Assembly: GCA_964616545.1 (NCBI GenBank)
Contig: CAZTUA010000027.1
Location: 91,797 to 155,796 of the forward strand
Length of the DNA stretch: 64,000 nt
Direction of reading: 5' to 3'
DNA from: JAQVEM01 sp964616545
GTDB lineage: Bacteria > Actinomycetota > Humimicrobiia > Humimicrobiales > Humimicrobiaceae
This document shows positions 34,852 to 44,068 of this stretch, piece after piece. Under the pieces are notes generated by a model that was given only the letters and a program-made list of their open reading frames with translations, was not told the origin of the DNA and ran no database searches. The position numbers were made by a program, and so were the translations under genes. Numbering within the stretch: the first letter of the stretch is position 1; the number at the start of each line of letters is the position of its first letter.

Positions 34852-35988
34852 TTATTTCTTAAAAGCGTTTTTGATTTTAGAGAACGCGCCCTTTTTCCCG
34901 CTTCCGACTTTTTCTCCTCTTCCGCCAGCATATTTTTTTAAAAGCGCTACTTCTTCATCACTGATTTTTGTGGGTATTTTAACATTTATATTTATTATAT
35001 GGTCGCCTCTTCTGTATCCGTTAAGTTCAACCACTCCCATTGATTTAAGGATTATTTTCTCTCCCGGCTGGGTTCCGGGTTTAATATTTATCTCTTCTTT
35101 ACCATCAATAGTCTCAGCATCCATTTTGCAGCCCAGAGCTGCCTGTGCAAAAGATATGTCAATAGTAGAGATTATATCATTACCGCTTCTTTTAAATTCA
35201 GGATGCGGCATTACCCTTACAGTCAGGTAAAGGTCACCATTTACCGAACCCCTGCCTTCCGAATTCCCTTTTCCGGGCAATCTCATGCTATCACCGTCGT
35301 GTATACCCGCTGGAATATCTACCTTTATCTTTATTTTTTTTGCCCGGTAGCCTTTCCCACCGCATTTTTCACAGGGGTCTTTTATTATCTTTCCCGAACC
35401 CCCGCATTTATGGCAGGTTGATGTTGTTATAATACTGCCCAGGAAAGACTGCCTTGCAGTCCTTACCCTTCCGGTCCCGCCGCATTCGCTGCAGGTAGCA
35501 ATTCCATCCTCGGATGCACTGCCCCGTCCACCGCAGGACTCGCAGATATCATCGGCTTTATACTCGATTTCTTTTTTGACCCCGTAGACAGACTCCTTGA
35601 AATCTATCTTCGTCTCGATTCTTATATCAGAGCCTCTGCTCATCCGTCCGGCTCTCTGTCTGCCTGAAAAAGAACTCCCAAATCCGGCTCCAAAGAGTGT
35701 TTCAAATATGTCGCCGAACCCGAATTCTGAAAATGCGCTTCCGAAGTCAAAATTATCAAACAAATTCTTGCTGAATCCAAACTGGTCATACTGCCTCCTT
35801 TTCCCTTCATTGCTGAGCACAGCATATGCTTCGGATATCTCCTTAAACTTTTCCTCGGCCTCCGGGTCACCGTTATTTACATCAGGGTGATACTTACGGG
35901 CAAGCTTTCTGTATTCTCTTTTTACATCCGCAGTGGTGCATTCACGGTGCAGACCCAGAATTTCGTAATAATCTCTTTTATTTGCCAC
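34852..35988 (-). CDS. dnaJ: Chaperone protein DnaJ
   Basis: A 378-residue type I DnaJ. The J domain has HPD at about 34-36 (RKYHPDVN), followed by a Gly/Phe-rich linker (FGFGDIFETLFGAGFG), four CxxCxGxG zinc-binding repeats (CESCGGRG, CSECGGTG, CHKCGGSG, CEKCGGKG) and the C-terminal substrate-binding domains. It delivers substrates to DnaK and stimulates its ATPase; dnaK and grpE are not in this window. Start is GTG at 35986-35988 after AGGTGAT. It follows hrcA with a gap of about 140 bases, the actinobacterial hrcA-dnaJ2 arrangement. Confidence 0.97.
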   Translation of the reverse strand: MANKRDYYEILGLHRECTTADVKREYRKLARKYHPDVNNGDPEAEEKFKEISEAYAVLSNEGKRRQYDQFGFSKNLFDNFDFGSAFSEFGFGDIFETLFGAGFGSSFSGRQRAGRMSRGSDIRIETKIDFKESVYGVKKEIEYKADDICESCGGRGSASEDGIATCSECGGTGRVRTARQSFLGSIITTSTCHKCGGSGKIIKDPCEKCGGKGYRAKKIKIKVDIPAGIHDGDSMRLPGKGNSEGRGSVNGDLYLTVRVMPHPEFKRSGNDIISTIDISFAQAALGCKMDAETIDGKEEINIKPGTQPGEKIILKSMGVVELNGYRRGDHIININVKIPTKISDEEVALLKKYAGGRGEKVGSGKKGAFSKIKNAFKK

Positions 35989-36130
35989 AGGCCAAAATCA
36001 CCTCAAAATAAATTTAAATTAAAATTAATAACAATTGATTTATATGAAATCTTAGCGCAGAAATAATAACTCATTTCAACACTTTTTTCCAGTTTCCGCC
36101 TAACAACCTTAACATGTTTAATTTTAAAAG

Positions 36131-37174
36131 TTAAGCCCTGGAATTAAAAATATCCGCAAGGTTTTTCCTGAAAATATTAAGACTTTTTATAACCCTGCTG
36201 TAGTCCATTCTCTTTGGGCCCAGAACACCTATTGTTCCGGCCGAGTTATCTGTAATTCTATATCTCGATGCTATAAGGCTCAGATCCCCGGTACCTTCCT
36301 CAAAGAGTTCAGAACCAATTCTTACCATAAAATCGCTATCACCTGAAAAGTCCAGCAGCAGCTTCATCAACAGGTATTCGTTTTCTATTACACGCAGGAT
36401 GTTTTGAATTTTTTTCAAATCAATAAAATCAGGCTGCTGCAGTATAACAGATGCTCCATGGATAAAAATTTTATTGTACTGAAAGTTTTCTCTGACACAT
36501 TCTTTTATCATTTCAATAACTTTATTTATAAGGAGTATAAGATTAGAATCGCTATTCTGTATTTCTATATCTTCTGCAGTAGCGTCAATAATATTTTTAT
36601 TCCTGAGCTGCATGTTCATAATATTTGCTGCCGCCTGCAGGTCAAGCTCTGTATATTTACCCTCCAGCACAGCACTTCTTTTGTATACCCTGCCCGCATC
36701 TGTTATAAGAACCATCAATATATTGTCTCCCCTGAATTTTAAAAGTTCTATGTGCTTGTACTTACTCTGCTTGATAGTGGGGGTTACAATCATTGAGAGA
36801 TAATTGGTAAATTTTGCAAGCATCTCTACGGACCGCTGAAGTATTGTCTCGATTTCCATATCCTTATCTACAACTACTCTTAGGGCATTGCTCTTCCCGG
36901 CATAAAAATTGGTTTTTAAGCTTAATTCTTCTCTTATAACATTATCCACATAAAATCTGTAACCCTTATCAGTGGGCATCCTCCCTGCCGAAGTATGCGG
37001 ATGTGTTAAGTAGCCCATCTCTTCAAGCTCCGCCATTTCTTTTCTTATGGTTGCCGGACTGAGGTCAAATTCAGAATCCTGCGCTATCTTTTTTGAAGAA
37101 ACCGGGTCCGCGTTTTCTATAAACCTGCTCACTACTTCTTTTAAAATATTAATTTTTCTTTCGGTAAATTTCAT
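36131..37174 (-). CDS. hrcA: Heat-inducible transcription repressor HrcA
   Basis: A 347-residue HrcA. The N-terminal winged HTH (SPATIRKEMAELEEMGYLTHPHTSAGRMPTDKGYRFYVD region) is highly conserved, followed by the GAF-like middle and dimerisation part ending with GTIGVLGPKRMDYSRVI. HrcA binds CIRCE operators of chaperone genes and needs GroEL for activity. The only CIRCE I found is before groES at 59553-59579; none is evident before hrcA, which instead has a short inverted repeat at 37192-37207. Confidence 0.97.
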   Translation of the reverse strand: MKFTERKINILKEVVSRFIENADPVSSKKIAQDSEFDLSPATIRKEMAELEEMGYLTHPHTSAGRMPTDKGYRFYVDNVIREELSLKTNFYAGKSNALRVVVDKDMEIETILQRSVEMLAKFTNYLSMIVTPTIKQSKYKHIELLKFRGDNILMVLITDAGRVYKRSAVLEGKYTELDLQAAANIMNMQLRNKNIIDATAEDIEIQNSDSNLILLINKVIEMIKECVRENFQYNKIFIHGASVILQQPDFIDLKKIQNILRVIENEYLLMKLLLDFSGDSDFMVRIGSELFEEGTGDLSLIASRYRITDNSAGTIGVLGPKRMDYSRVIKSLNIFRKNLADIFNSRA

Positions 37175-37191
37175 CTAAAATCACTACCCCT

Positions 37192-37207
37192 GCATTAATA
37201 TGCAGAA
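37192..37207. repeat. Inverted repeat upstream of hrcA
   Basis: CTGCAT and ATGCAG form a 6-base stem with a TAAT loop, centred about 25 bases before the hrcA start. On the plus strand it is followed by a short T-run (AATTTTTG). It could be an operator or part of a terminator; evidence is thin. Confidence 0.3.
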
Positions 37208-37423
37208 TTTTTGACTCTTTTACGCTTGTTTTTATTCTATCTTACTTTATAAATACCACCTGCGCTATTATCTAACATTATGGCTCTTTTTGCACCCTTC
37301 TTTCTTTTCGGTACCGTTGTTAATATCAACTTTTTGTGGTAATATCTATTAGATTTTGCAATTATTCCGTTATATTCTTTTATATTATAAAGAATATTCA
37401 TTGAAAATTAAATATTTACAAAT

Positions 37424-37519
37424 GCTTAGGGGAGCTTTTTAGCTGAGAGGGCAGTTTTAACGGTAAGCTGTCGACCCTTAAACCTGACCTGGGTAATGCC
37501 AGCGTAGGAAAAGTAGCTA
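37424..37519 (+). promoter_or_regulatory. TPP riboswitch (THI element)
   Basis: The thiamine pyrophosphate aptamer is clear: GGGGAGC at about 37429, GCTGAGAGGG, ACCC, then AACCTGACCTGGGTAATGCC and AGCGTAGGAAAAG. It lies about 220 bases before thiM, read in the same direction. The aptamer's 3' edge includes AGTAG (37512-37516), which can pair with CTACT (37528-37532) in the terminator's left arm. This gives a simple switch: with TPP bound the aptamer keeps AGTAG, and the terminator forms. Confidence 0.95.
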
Positions 37520-37523
37520 TACA

Positions 37524-37560
37524 AAAACTACTAGCCGATGGTCAGGCTGGTAGTTTTTTT
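37524..37560 (+). terminator. Riboswitch-controlled intrinsic terminator
   Basis: AAAACTACTAGCC (37524-37536) pairs with GGCTGGTAGTTTT (37545-37557) around an 8-base loop, with a run of T after it. It lies directly behind the TPP aptamer and shares CTACT with a possible antiterminator, so it should stop transcription of the thi operon when TPP is plentiful. Confidence 0.9.
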
Positions 37561-37735
37561 ATTTTTAAGGATTTTTTACTTTCCCGGGATAGAGAAAACA
37601 TGAGATATAAGGGAAACATACTGGATACGGGTAATACTATATTACAGACACGGGCAGGAAGAAGCAGGATGAAACAAATAATTAATATAATTTATTTAAA
37701 ATAGATTTAGCAGTGAAAAGGAGGCCGCTACAATT

Positions 37736-38530
37736 ATGAACATAGTAGAGAATCTGCAAAAAGTAAGAGAGCAAAAACCTCTCATACATCATATTACTAA
37801 CTGGGTGACCATTTATGACTGCGCAAATGTTGTAAGAGCTACCGGAGGGCTGCCCGTAATGGCCCATGCGCCCGAAGAGGTTGAGCAGATGACCTCTATT
37901 TCCGGGGCGCTTGTTCTAAATATCGGGACCCTTACCATGGACCTGGTAAAATCAATGATTCTTGCCGGTAGAAAAGCAAATGAGAAAAACATACCCGTTA
38001 TTCTTGACATTGTGGGAGCCGGTGCCACAGATCTGCGGACCGGGAAAGCAAATGAAATCCTGGACAGTGTGAATGTTTCAATACTTAAAGGAAATTCATC
38101 AGAAATCGGCACGATTGCCGGAGCCAGAGCAGAAACAAAAGGCGTCGAGGCAATTTCTGTAGAAGGCGACCTGACCGAGATAGCAAAAAAATTGGCCCGT
38201 AAAAAAAATCTTACCGTTGTTATAACCGGCAGGGAAGACATCATATCAAACGGAAGAGATGTCTATGCCTGCAGGAACGGGCATCCCATGATGGGCTGCT
38301 TTGTCGGTTCCGGATGCATGGTCTCTTCGGTAATAGGCACGTTTGCCGCCGTTGAGAAGGATTATGCGCTTTCATCGGCAAATGCTCTCTGTTTCTTCGG
38401 TATAGCCGGGGAAATCGCTGCCAGGACTGCTAAAGGGCCGGATTCATATAAGGTCATCTTAATGGATGAAATCTTTAACATTGATGAAAATAAAATTAGA
38501 AAAATGACCAGGCTGGAAAAGATAGAATGA
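37736..38530 (+). CDS. thiM: Hydroxyethylthiazole kinase
   Basis: A 264-residue ribokinase-fold enzyme. PLIHHITNWVTIYDCANVVRA is the conserved N-terminus; PVILDIVGAGATDLRT, SILKGNSSEI and the C-terminal GSGCMVSSVIGTFAAV anion hole with the catalytic Cys region are present. It phosphorylates 4-methyl-5-(2-hydroxyethyl)thiazole, a salvage step. The usual NWVTI replaces NYV in the N-terminal motif, a minor change. AAAGGAGG lies before the ATG. It is the first gene behind the TPP riboswitch and overlaps thiE by four bases. Confidence 0.95.
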   Translation: MNIVENLQKVREQKPLIHHITNWVTIYDCANVVRATGGLPVMAHAPEEVEQMTSISGALVLNIGTLTMDLVKSMILAGRKANEKNIPVILDIVGAGATDLRTGKANEILDSVNVSILKGNSSEIGTIAGARAETKGVEAISVEGDLTEIAKKLARKKNLTVVITGREDIISNGRDVYACRNGHPMMGCFVGSGCMVSSVIGTFAAVEKDYALSSANALCFFGIAGEIAARTAKGPDSYKVILMDEIFNIDENKIRKMTRLEKIE

Positions 38531-39195
38531 AAATAAATAAAAAACTTAAAAATGTGGACCTGTATTTTGTAACAGATTCTGGATTGACCCAAAAAACAGT
38601 CATAGAGGATGTGAAATCAGCCCTCAGAGCCGGAGTAAAAATAATCCAGTACAGGGAAAAAAATAAAAATACAAAAGAAATGATAGAAGAAGCTGGTAAA
38701 ATATCCGGGCTCTGCAGGAAAAACGATGCTTTATTTATAATAAATGATAGAGTTGATATTGCCCTTGCAGTAGATTCAGACGGCGTACATCTCGGCAGCA
38801 AAGATATGCCGTACCAGACCGCAAGGAAAATACTCGGGGATAACAAGATTATTGGTTTAACCGTACATAACACAGAGGAAGCCATAGCAGCAGAAAGAGC
38901 AGGAGCTGATTATGTTGGCGTAAGCCCTGTATTTAACACCAGTACCAAACCCGATGCAGGAACTCCGTGCGGGCTGAAACTTGTAGAAGAAGCTAAAGAA
39001 AGAATAAGAATACCTTTTGTGGCCATAGGCGGGATAAACGGGACAAACATAGCTGACGTTATTGCAGCAGGTGCAAAATCTGCTGCAATAATCTCGGCAA
39101 TAGTTGCAAAACCGGACGTTGAAAAAGAATGCAGGAAATTCAGAAGAATTATTATAAACAAATGCAAATTCCATGATAAAAATAAGAAGTTCTAA
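38527..39195 (+). CDS. thiE: Thiamine phosphate synthase
   Basis: A 222-residue TIM-barrel enzyme. LYFVTDSGL, VKIIQYREKN, FIINDRVDIALAVDSDGVHLG, IIGLTVHN, YVGVSPVFNT(S)TK and VAIGGING are the conserved ThiE elements that bind the pyrimidine pyrophosphate and thiazole phosphate. It joins HMP-PP and thiazole phosphate to thiamine phosphate. The start codon overlaps the thiM stop (ATGA), indicating coupling. Confidence 0.95.
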   Translation: MKINKKLKNVDLYFVTDSGLTQKTVIEDVKSALRAGVKIIQYREKNKNTKEMIEEAGKISGLCRKNDALFIINDRVDIALAVDSDGVHLGSKDMPYQTARKILGDNKIIGLTVHNTEEAIAAERAGADYVGVSPVFNTSTKPDAGTPCGLKLVEEAKERIRIPFVAIGGINGTNIADVIAAGAKSAAIISAIVAKPDVEKECRKFRRIIINKCKFHDKNKKF

Positions 39196-39214
39196 AAGGA
39201 GGCTTAAATTTTAA

Positions 39215-40495
39215 ATGACACAGTTAACCAGCGCAGCAGGCGGGAAAATAACAAAACAGGTGAAAATAGCGGCAGAACAGGAGAGAGTCACCCCGGAATA
39301 TATACAGAAGCATATAGCAGACGGAACAATAGTTATACCATATAACAAGAAACACCTTTCCCTTAAATCAATCTGTGCAATAGGAAAAGGGCTCAGGATC
39401 AAAGTCAACGCAAATATAGGAACCTCTTCCGGACATTCCAGCCTGAGGGAGGAGCTAAAAAAGCTAAAAACAGCCATTGAGGCAAAAACCGATACAGTGA
39501 TGGACCTGAGTACAGGCGGAGATATCGATAAAATCAGGAAAGCCATTATTGAAAATTCTCCTGTGCCTGTTGGAACAGTGCCCATTTACCAGGCAGCAAT
39601 TGAAGCTGCAAAAAAGAAGGGAATCGTAAATATGACCGAGGACCATCTTTTTGAGGTAATTGAAAAACAGGCAGAGGACGGTGTTGACTTTATGACCGTG
39701 CACTGTGGGGTAACCATGGAGTCCATTAGAAGACTGAAGGAGCAGGGCAGAATCCTTGATGTTGTAAGCAGAGGCGGCGCTTTTCTGGTTACATGGATAT
39801 TGTCCAATAAGAAAGAAAACCCCTTATATGAGAGTTTTGACAGGCTGCTAAAGATAGCAAAAAAATACGATGTAACCCTGAGTCTTGGTGACGGGCTAAG
39901 GCCGGGCTGTCTTGCCGACGCCACAGACAGGGGACAGATACAGGAGCTTCTTATCCTGGGCGAGCTTGTAAAAAGAGCCAGAAATGAAGGGGTTCAGGTA
40001 ATGATTGAAGGCCCCGGCCACATGTCAATTGACCAGATAGAGTCGAATGTTATCCTTGAAAAGAAACTCTGCGGGGACGCGCCTTTTTATGTACTGGGCC
40101 CGCTTGTTACCGATATTGCATCAGGCTATGACCACATCGCCGGTGCAATAGGCGGGGCAATTGCTGGCTACTGCGGCGCCGATTACCTGTGCTATCTTAC
40201 ACCATCAGAACATTTAAGACTGCCTACTGTAGAAGATGTGAGAGAAGGAGTAATTATTACAAGGATTGCGGCACACGCAGCAGATATCGCCTCAGGTAAA
40301 AAAAACGCAATGGAAAAAGATATAGAAATGGCAAAAGCCAGAAAAAAACTGGACTGGGAAAAACAGATAAGCCTGTCCATAGACCCGGAAAAGGCACAGA
40401 GGTTTAGAAAAGAAAGTAAGATAAAAGATGACAAGTGCACAATGTGCGGAAAGTACTGCGCAATTGATATAGTAAATAAATATCTCAAAGAGTAA
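39215..40495 (+). CDS. thiC: Phosphomethylpyrimidine synthase
   Basis: A 426-residue radical SAM enzyme that converts AIR to HMP phosphate. MDLSTGGDI, VPVGTVPIYQA, DFMTVHCGV, SRGGAF, SLGDGLRPGC, MIEGPGHM, PFYVLGPLVTD, YDHIAGAIGGA and CYLTPSEHL are conserved. The C-terminal cluster motif is CTMCGKYC (CX2CX3C), a compact form of the ThiC site. The protein is the short type without the long N-terminal domain of the E. coli enzyme, as in many anaerobes and archaea. AAGGAGG precedes the ATG. It follows thiE by 19 bases in the riboswitch-controlled operon. Confidence 0.96.
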   Translation: MTQLTSAAGGKITKQVKIAAEQERVTPEYIQKHIADGTIVIPYNKKHLSLKSICAIGKGLRIKVNANIGTSSGHSSLREELKKLKTAIEAKTDTVMDLSTGGDIDKIRKAIIENSPVPVGTVPIYQAAIEAAKKKGIVNMTEDHLFEVIEKQAEDGVDFMTVHCGVTMESIRRLKEQGRILDVVSRGGAFLVTWILSNKKENPLYESFDRLLKIAKKYDVTLSLGDGLRPGCLADATDRGQIQELLILGELVKRARNEGVQVMIEGPGHMSIDQIESNVILEKKLCGDAPFYVLGPLVTDIASGYDHIAGAIGGAIAGYCGADYLCYLTPSEHLRLPTVEDVREGVIITRIAAHAADIASGKKNAMEKDIEMAKARKKLDWEKQISLSIDPEKAQRFRKESKIKDDKCTMCGKYCAIDIVNKYLKE

Positions 40496-40610
40496 GTATA
40501 AAGCAGGAAAATAAAATATGCCGGATGAATAAAAATTAGTTGCTAAAAAAGTAGAATCATTAAGAATATTAATATTAAGATATATTAGAAACAAAAGATT
40601 GGATTTTTAA

Positions 40611-41558
40611 ATGGATATTTCCGGGATAGGCGGAGAGTTTGCATTAATAGAAAGACTCGCAAAAGAGCCGGTCAGTAAAAATATAATCAAAGGAATAGGC
40701 GATGATGCCGCTGTTATAAAAGTGGGCAGAAGTTATATTGTTCTCACTGCAGATACTATGGTAGAAGGCGACCATTTCTCGCTTGATTACTTTACCCCGC
40801 AGCAGATAGGCAAAAAAGCAGTGGAAGTAAATGTTTCCGATATAGGAGCCATGGGGGCAAAACCCGGTTATTTTCTCGTTTCACTGGTGCTGCCTGAAAA
40901 AATTCAGGTTGAAACTATTGAAAATATATATAAGGGGATGAGGCAGGCCGGTAAAAAATACCGGATTGAGATTATAGGAGGAAATATAACTCACGGCAAA
41001 CAGCTTATAATAGATATATGCATGATTGGAAAGGCAAGAAAAGAAAACCTTAAGTTCCGCTCATCTGCAAAACCGGGAGACTATATTATGGTAAGCGGAG
41101 ATCTTGGCTCCAGCACTGCGGGCTTGAACCTTTTTTTAAAAAATATAGAGGGTTTTAGCAAGGTAAAAAAGAAACATCTGGAACCGAAAGCAAAATTTTA
41201 TAAAGTGGAGCCCTTCTTAAAATACATTAACGCAATGATTGATGTCTCTGACGGCCTTGCGTCTGAGGTTAAAAGAATCTGCGAGCAGAGCAATACCGGA
41301 GCCATCCTTTATGCTGACTCAGTACCCATAAAACCGGAAACAAAAAAAGCGGCAGCAGTGTGCGGAAAAAATGCGCTGGAATATGCTCTGTACGGCGGCG
41401 AGGATTTTGAGCTTGTCTATACGGTTTCAAAAGAAATCTATGGCAGGGTAAAGGGATTTAAAGTGGGAGAAATTACACATAAAAAAGGTATCAGAATCAT
41501 AAAAGACAGCAAAGAAGAACTTATTAAAAAACACGGATACGACCACTTTTTAACGTAA
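40611..41558 (+). CDS. thiL: Thiamine-monophosphate kinase
   Basis: A 315-residue PurM-like kinase. GIGDDAAVI, LTADTMVEGDHF, VNVSDIGAMGAKPGYFLVSL, GGNITHG, MIDVSDGLASE and the late YGGEDFELVYTV are the ThiL ATP- and substrate-binding motifs. It makes TPP from thiamine phosphate. It lies 115 bases after thiC and has a weak ribosome site; it is probably still part of the riboswitch operon. thiD, needed to turn HMP-P into HMP-PP, is not in this run. Confidence 0.95.
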   Translation: MDISGIGGEFALIERLAKEPVSKNIIKGIGDDAAVIKVGRSYIVLTADTMVEGDHFSLDYFTPQQIGKKAVEVNVSDIGAMGAKPGYFLVSLVLPEKIQVETIENIYKGMRQAGKKYRIEIIGGNITHGKQLIIDICMIGKARKENLKFRSSAKPGDYIMVSGDLGSSTAGLNLFLKNIEGFSKVKKKHLEPKAKFYKVEPFLKYINAMIDVSDGLASEVKRICEQSNTGAILYADSVPIKPETKKAAAVCGKNALEYALYGGEDFELVYTVSKEIYGRVKGFKVGEITHKKGIRIIKDSKEELIKKHGYDHFLT

Positions 41559-41629
41559 TATGTCTGGCTATGTTTTCTATTCCTATACTTTACCCGATTT
41601 TATACCAGAATAAACCCTTCATTTAACAT

Positions 41630-42118
41630 TCAATTGATTAAATAATCCATGAAACACACACGGAATGGGAGATGCGGTAAGTCTTTTTTACCGGTTTCTG
41701 TAAATCCCAGATTAATATACCACCTTTTGAGTTTCTTGTTTGCATCAATCATACCAATTGATACTTTTTTGCCACTAATATCTTTTACTTTTTTAAAAGA
41801 ATCCAGAACAAGCATTTTACCGATTCCTTTATGCCTCTCTTCTGGCTTTACAGCCAATCTTTCAAGATAATATATTCCCTGCCCTGCATTCTCAAGGGCA
41901 TAACATCCTATAAGCTTGCCACCTCTAAAAAAACCAAAATAACTGACACCTTTTTCAGAAATTGATTTCAGGATATCCCCGGATGTAATAAAAGCAGGGT
42001 TGTTGGGAGTATTTTTTTTAGTAAGGCCATATTCTTCTGCAATAGTCAAAAATGATTCTCTTATAAGCTGTGTTAGTTCGTCAATATGTTTTTTAATATC
42101 AATCTTCTCAATTGTCAC
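41630..42118 (-). CDS. GNAT family N-acetyltransferase
   Basis: About 162 residues. The acetyl-CoA binding motif A is seen as YLERLAVKPEERHKGIGKMLV, followed by ISIGMIDANKKLKRWYINLGF as motif B. The substrate is unknown; members acetylate amines on small molecules or proteins. The start is taken as the GTG at 42116-42118 with AAGGAG about eight bases upstream; the GTG nine bases further upstream overlaps that ribosome site and is less likely. It converges with thiL and is followed upstream by an aldo/keto reductase on the same strand 45 bases away. Confidence 0.9.
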   Translation of the reverse strand: MTIEKIDIKKHIDELTQLIRESFLTIAEEYGLTKKNTPNNPAFITSGDILKSISEKGVSYFGFFRGGKLIGCYALENAGQGIYYLERLAVKPEERHKGIGKMLVLDSFKKVKDISGKKVSIGMIDANKKLKRWYINLGFTETGKKDLPHLPFRVCFMDYLIN

Positions 42119-42162
42119 TCTCTGCACTCCTTTCCTTCTTTAAGCCATACCATGAAACTGTC

Positions 42163-43164
42163 TTAAAAAAGTGAGTCGGGAGTGGCAACGCTTTTGCTGT
42201 ATTCTTTTACGAATGCCTCAACCTTTTCTGTGTCATCCTTATCAAGTTCCATATCTCCTGCAAGCACATTTTCTGCAGCCTGTTTTTTATCCCTTGCTCC
42301 GCAGAGCGCGATTACTTTTGGATTTTTAGTGAGCCAGGCAACTGCGATATGCCCGTAAGAAGCATTATGTTTTCTAGCAACAGAGTTAAGATGCTTTTCC
42401 AGCAGTTTATTGGTTTTTTCTATGTTTTCAGCAGAATACCTCGGGTCATCGAGCCTTGAATCCCCGCTCTTGAATTTTCTATCCGGCGGTATCTTGCCTG
42501 TAAGCAGCCCCTTTGACATGGAACTGTATGCAAGCATGGAGACACCGTTTTTTTCACACCATGGAAGAATATCTGATTCAACACCCCTATCAATTACACT
42601 ATACTTCTCCTGATCGGAATCTATAATTCCATGTTCTGAATATTCCTTTAACTCATCAAGCGTTGCGTTGCTTACTCCGATCGCCCTTATTTTTCCTTTT
42701 TCCTTCATTCTCATAAACAATTCCATCGTTTCAGATATAGGAGTTGTCGGGTCCTGCCAGTGGCTCTGATATAGATCTATATAATCTGTACCGAGTCTCT
42801 TAAGGCTCTGATCAAGCTCATATTCCATAGACTCCCTGCCAAGATATCTATACATTGGAACGCCTGGTTCATACTCAAAAAAATAAAAACCCTTATTTAA
42901 ATCCCACCTGAGGCCGCATTTTGTTGCAATTACAACCTTGTCCCGTCTTCTCTTAATGGCTTTTTTAATAAGTCTTTCTGAGAGACCCTGGCCATACGCC
43001 GGTGCAGTATCAATAAAGTTTATACCCATATTAATTGAGGTCTGGATAGCTTCTATGGATTTTTTTTCATCTGTGCCTCCCCACCATTTTCCACCAATTG
43101 CCCAGGTTCCCAGTGCAATTACTGAAACTTCTATCTGTGAACTACCTAATCTGACATATCTCAT
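42163..43164 (-). CDS. Aldo/keto reductase
   Basis: A 333-residue NADPH-dependent TIM-barrel reductase. SVIALGTWAIGGKWWGG, NFIDTAPAYGQGLSE (Asp and Tyr of the tetrad), VIATKCGL (Lys) and YIDLYQSHWQDP (His) are present, with VIALCGARDKKQAAEN as the cofactor end. The WAIGGKWWGGTDEKKSIEAI start is typical of the large AKR group found in fermentative bacteria. AAGGAGGAAAAATG is an excellent ribosome site. It is separate in sequence from the other AKR at 8.9 kb, so the two are not a recent duplication. Substrate unknown. Confidence 0.93.
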   Translation of the reverse strand: MRYVRLGSSQIEVSVIALGTWAIGGKWWGGTDEKKSIEAIQTSINMGINFIDTAPAYGQGLSERLIKKAIKRRRDKVVIATKCGLRWDLNKGFYFFEYEPGVPMYRYLGRESMEYELDQSLKRLGTDYIDLYQSHWQDPTTPISETMELFMRMKEKGKIRAIGVSNATLDELKEYSEHGIIDSDQEKYSVIDRGVESDILPWCEKNGVSMLAYSSMSKGLLTGKIPPDRKFKSGDSRLDDPRYSAENIEKTNKLLEKHLNSVARKHNASYGHIAVAWLTKNPKVIALCGARDKKQAAENVLAGDMELDKDDTEKVEAFVKEYSKSVATPDSLF

Positions 43165-43231
43165 TTTTCCTCCTTCTTATATTCAGAATAATTATTAATG
43201 TGCATATTCCCTGTACTGCCAGCCGCTGCCG

Positions 43232-44014
43232 TTACTTTTTTACTGCACGGACATTTATTCTTCTGAAAGTTTCAAAACATCTGCCATCAGGCTTTTCTGT
43301 TTTATCAATCATTCTTCTGACAACTTCATTTCTGAAAACTTCTTTATCTTCATCATCGATTAATTTTAAAAACGGAACTATCGACGGCTGGTCTATCCAT
43401 TTTGCTATTTCATCTTTGTTCACAAAATATCTGTCAGCATTTTCGTCCCAGACTTCTATATCTTTAAAATCGCTACTCACTACAAGGGATTTATACTCTT
43501 CTACTGCAGGCATAAACCAGGGCCATTCAAATGATAAAAAATATTTCTTATAATTTTTATTGCCCATCACCTCTTTTATTACTTCATAAAAATTAGAGCA
43601 ATTTCCATCCCCGGCGAAATTAAAACGAATAATGCCATTTTCTTTAAGTGCTCTGTGGCAATTAGCAAGTAATTTTTTATGGTCCCTGACCCAGTGCAAT
43701 GTTGCATTGGAAAATATCAGGTCAAACTCACCGGTAAAATTGATACTGTCAATATTCAGCTTCATAAATGATAGTCTATCTGTCTCAAGTTCTTTTGCAG
43801 CTTTAATCATTCCCTCTGAAGCATCAATACCAACAGTTTTCCCATCCGGTACGAGTCCGGATAACTGTCTGGTCAGTATACCGTCGCCGCAGCCCAGATC
43901 GAGAATAGACTCGTTTCCCCTAAAATTGAATTCAGAAATTATTTTTAATCCCCACTCTTTTTGGTGTTTTGAAGCTTTCCTGTATTTCTTACCATCAAAT
44001 TCGTGTACGGACAT
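43232..44014 (-). CDS. Class I SAM-dependent methyltransferase
   Basis: A 260-residue methyltransferase. LDLGCGDGILTRQL is motif I, VGIDASEGMIKAA motif II, FDLIFSNATLHWVRDH motif IV (with His-Trp typical of small-molecule methylases such as trans-aconitate 2-methyltransferase). The C-terminal half is helical and gives substrate binding. The methyl acceptor is not known. AGGAGGGG precedes the ATG. It lies between an aldo/keto reductase and a flavodoxin gene, same strand, but gaps of 50-70 bases make an operon only possible. Confidence 0.92.
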   Translation of the reverse strand: MSVHEFDGKKYRKASKHQKEWGLKIISEFNFRGNESILDLGCGDGILTRQLSGLVPDGKTVGIDASEGMIKAAKELETDRLSFMKLNIDSINFTGEFDLIFSNATLHWVRDHKKLLANCHRALKENGIIRFNFAGDGNCSNFYEVIKEVMGNKNYKKYFLSFEWPWFMPAVEEYKSLVVSSDFKDIEVWDENADRYFVNKDEIAKWIDQPSIVPFLKLIDDEDKEVFRNEVVRRMIDKTEKPDGRCFETFRRINVRAVKK

Positions 44015-44068
44015 CTACCCCTCCTCTAATGGTATTTACCGGTAAATTCCTGGATTGGACAGTATATA

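Noticed and set aside
37175..37423. CIRCE element before hrcA
   Set aside because: No TTAGCACTC-like arm pair could be found; only the small 37192-37207 repeat is present.
8912..43164. Recent duplication of the two aldo/keto reductase genes
   Set aside because: The two proteins share only family motifs and differ throughout, so they are separate members of a large family.
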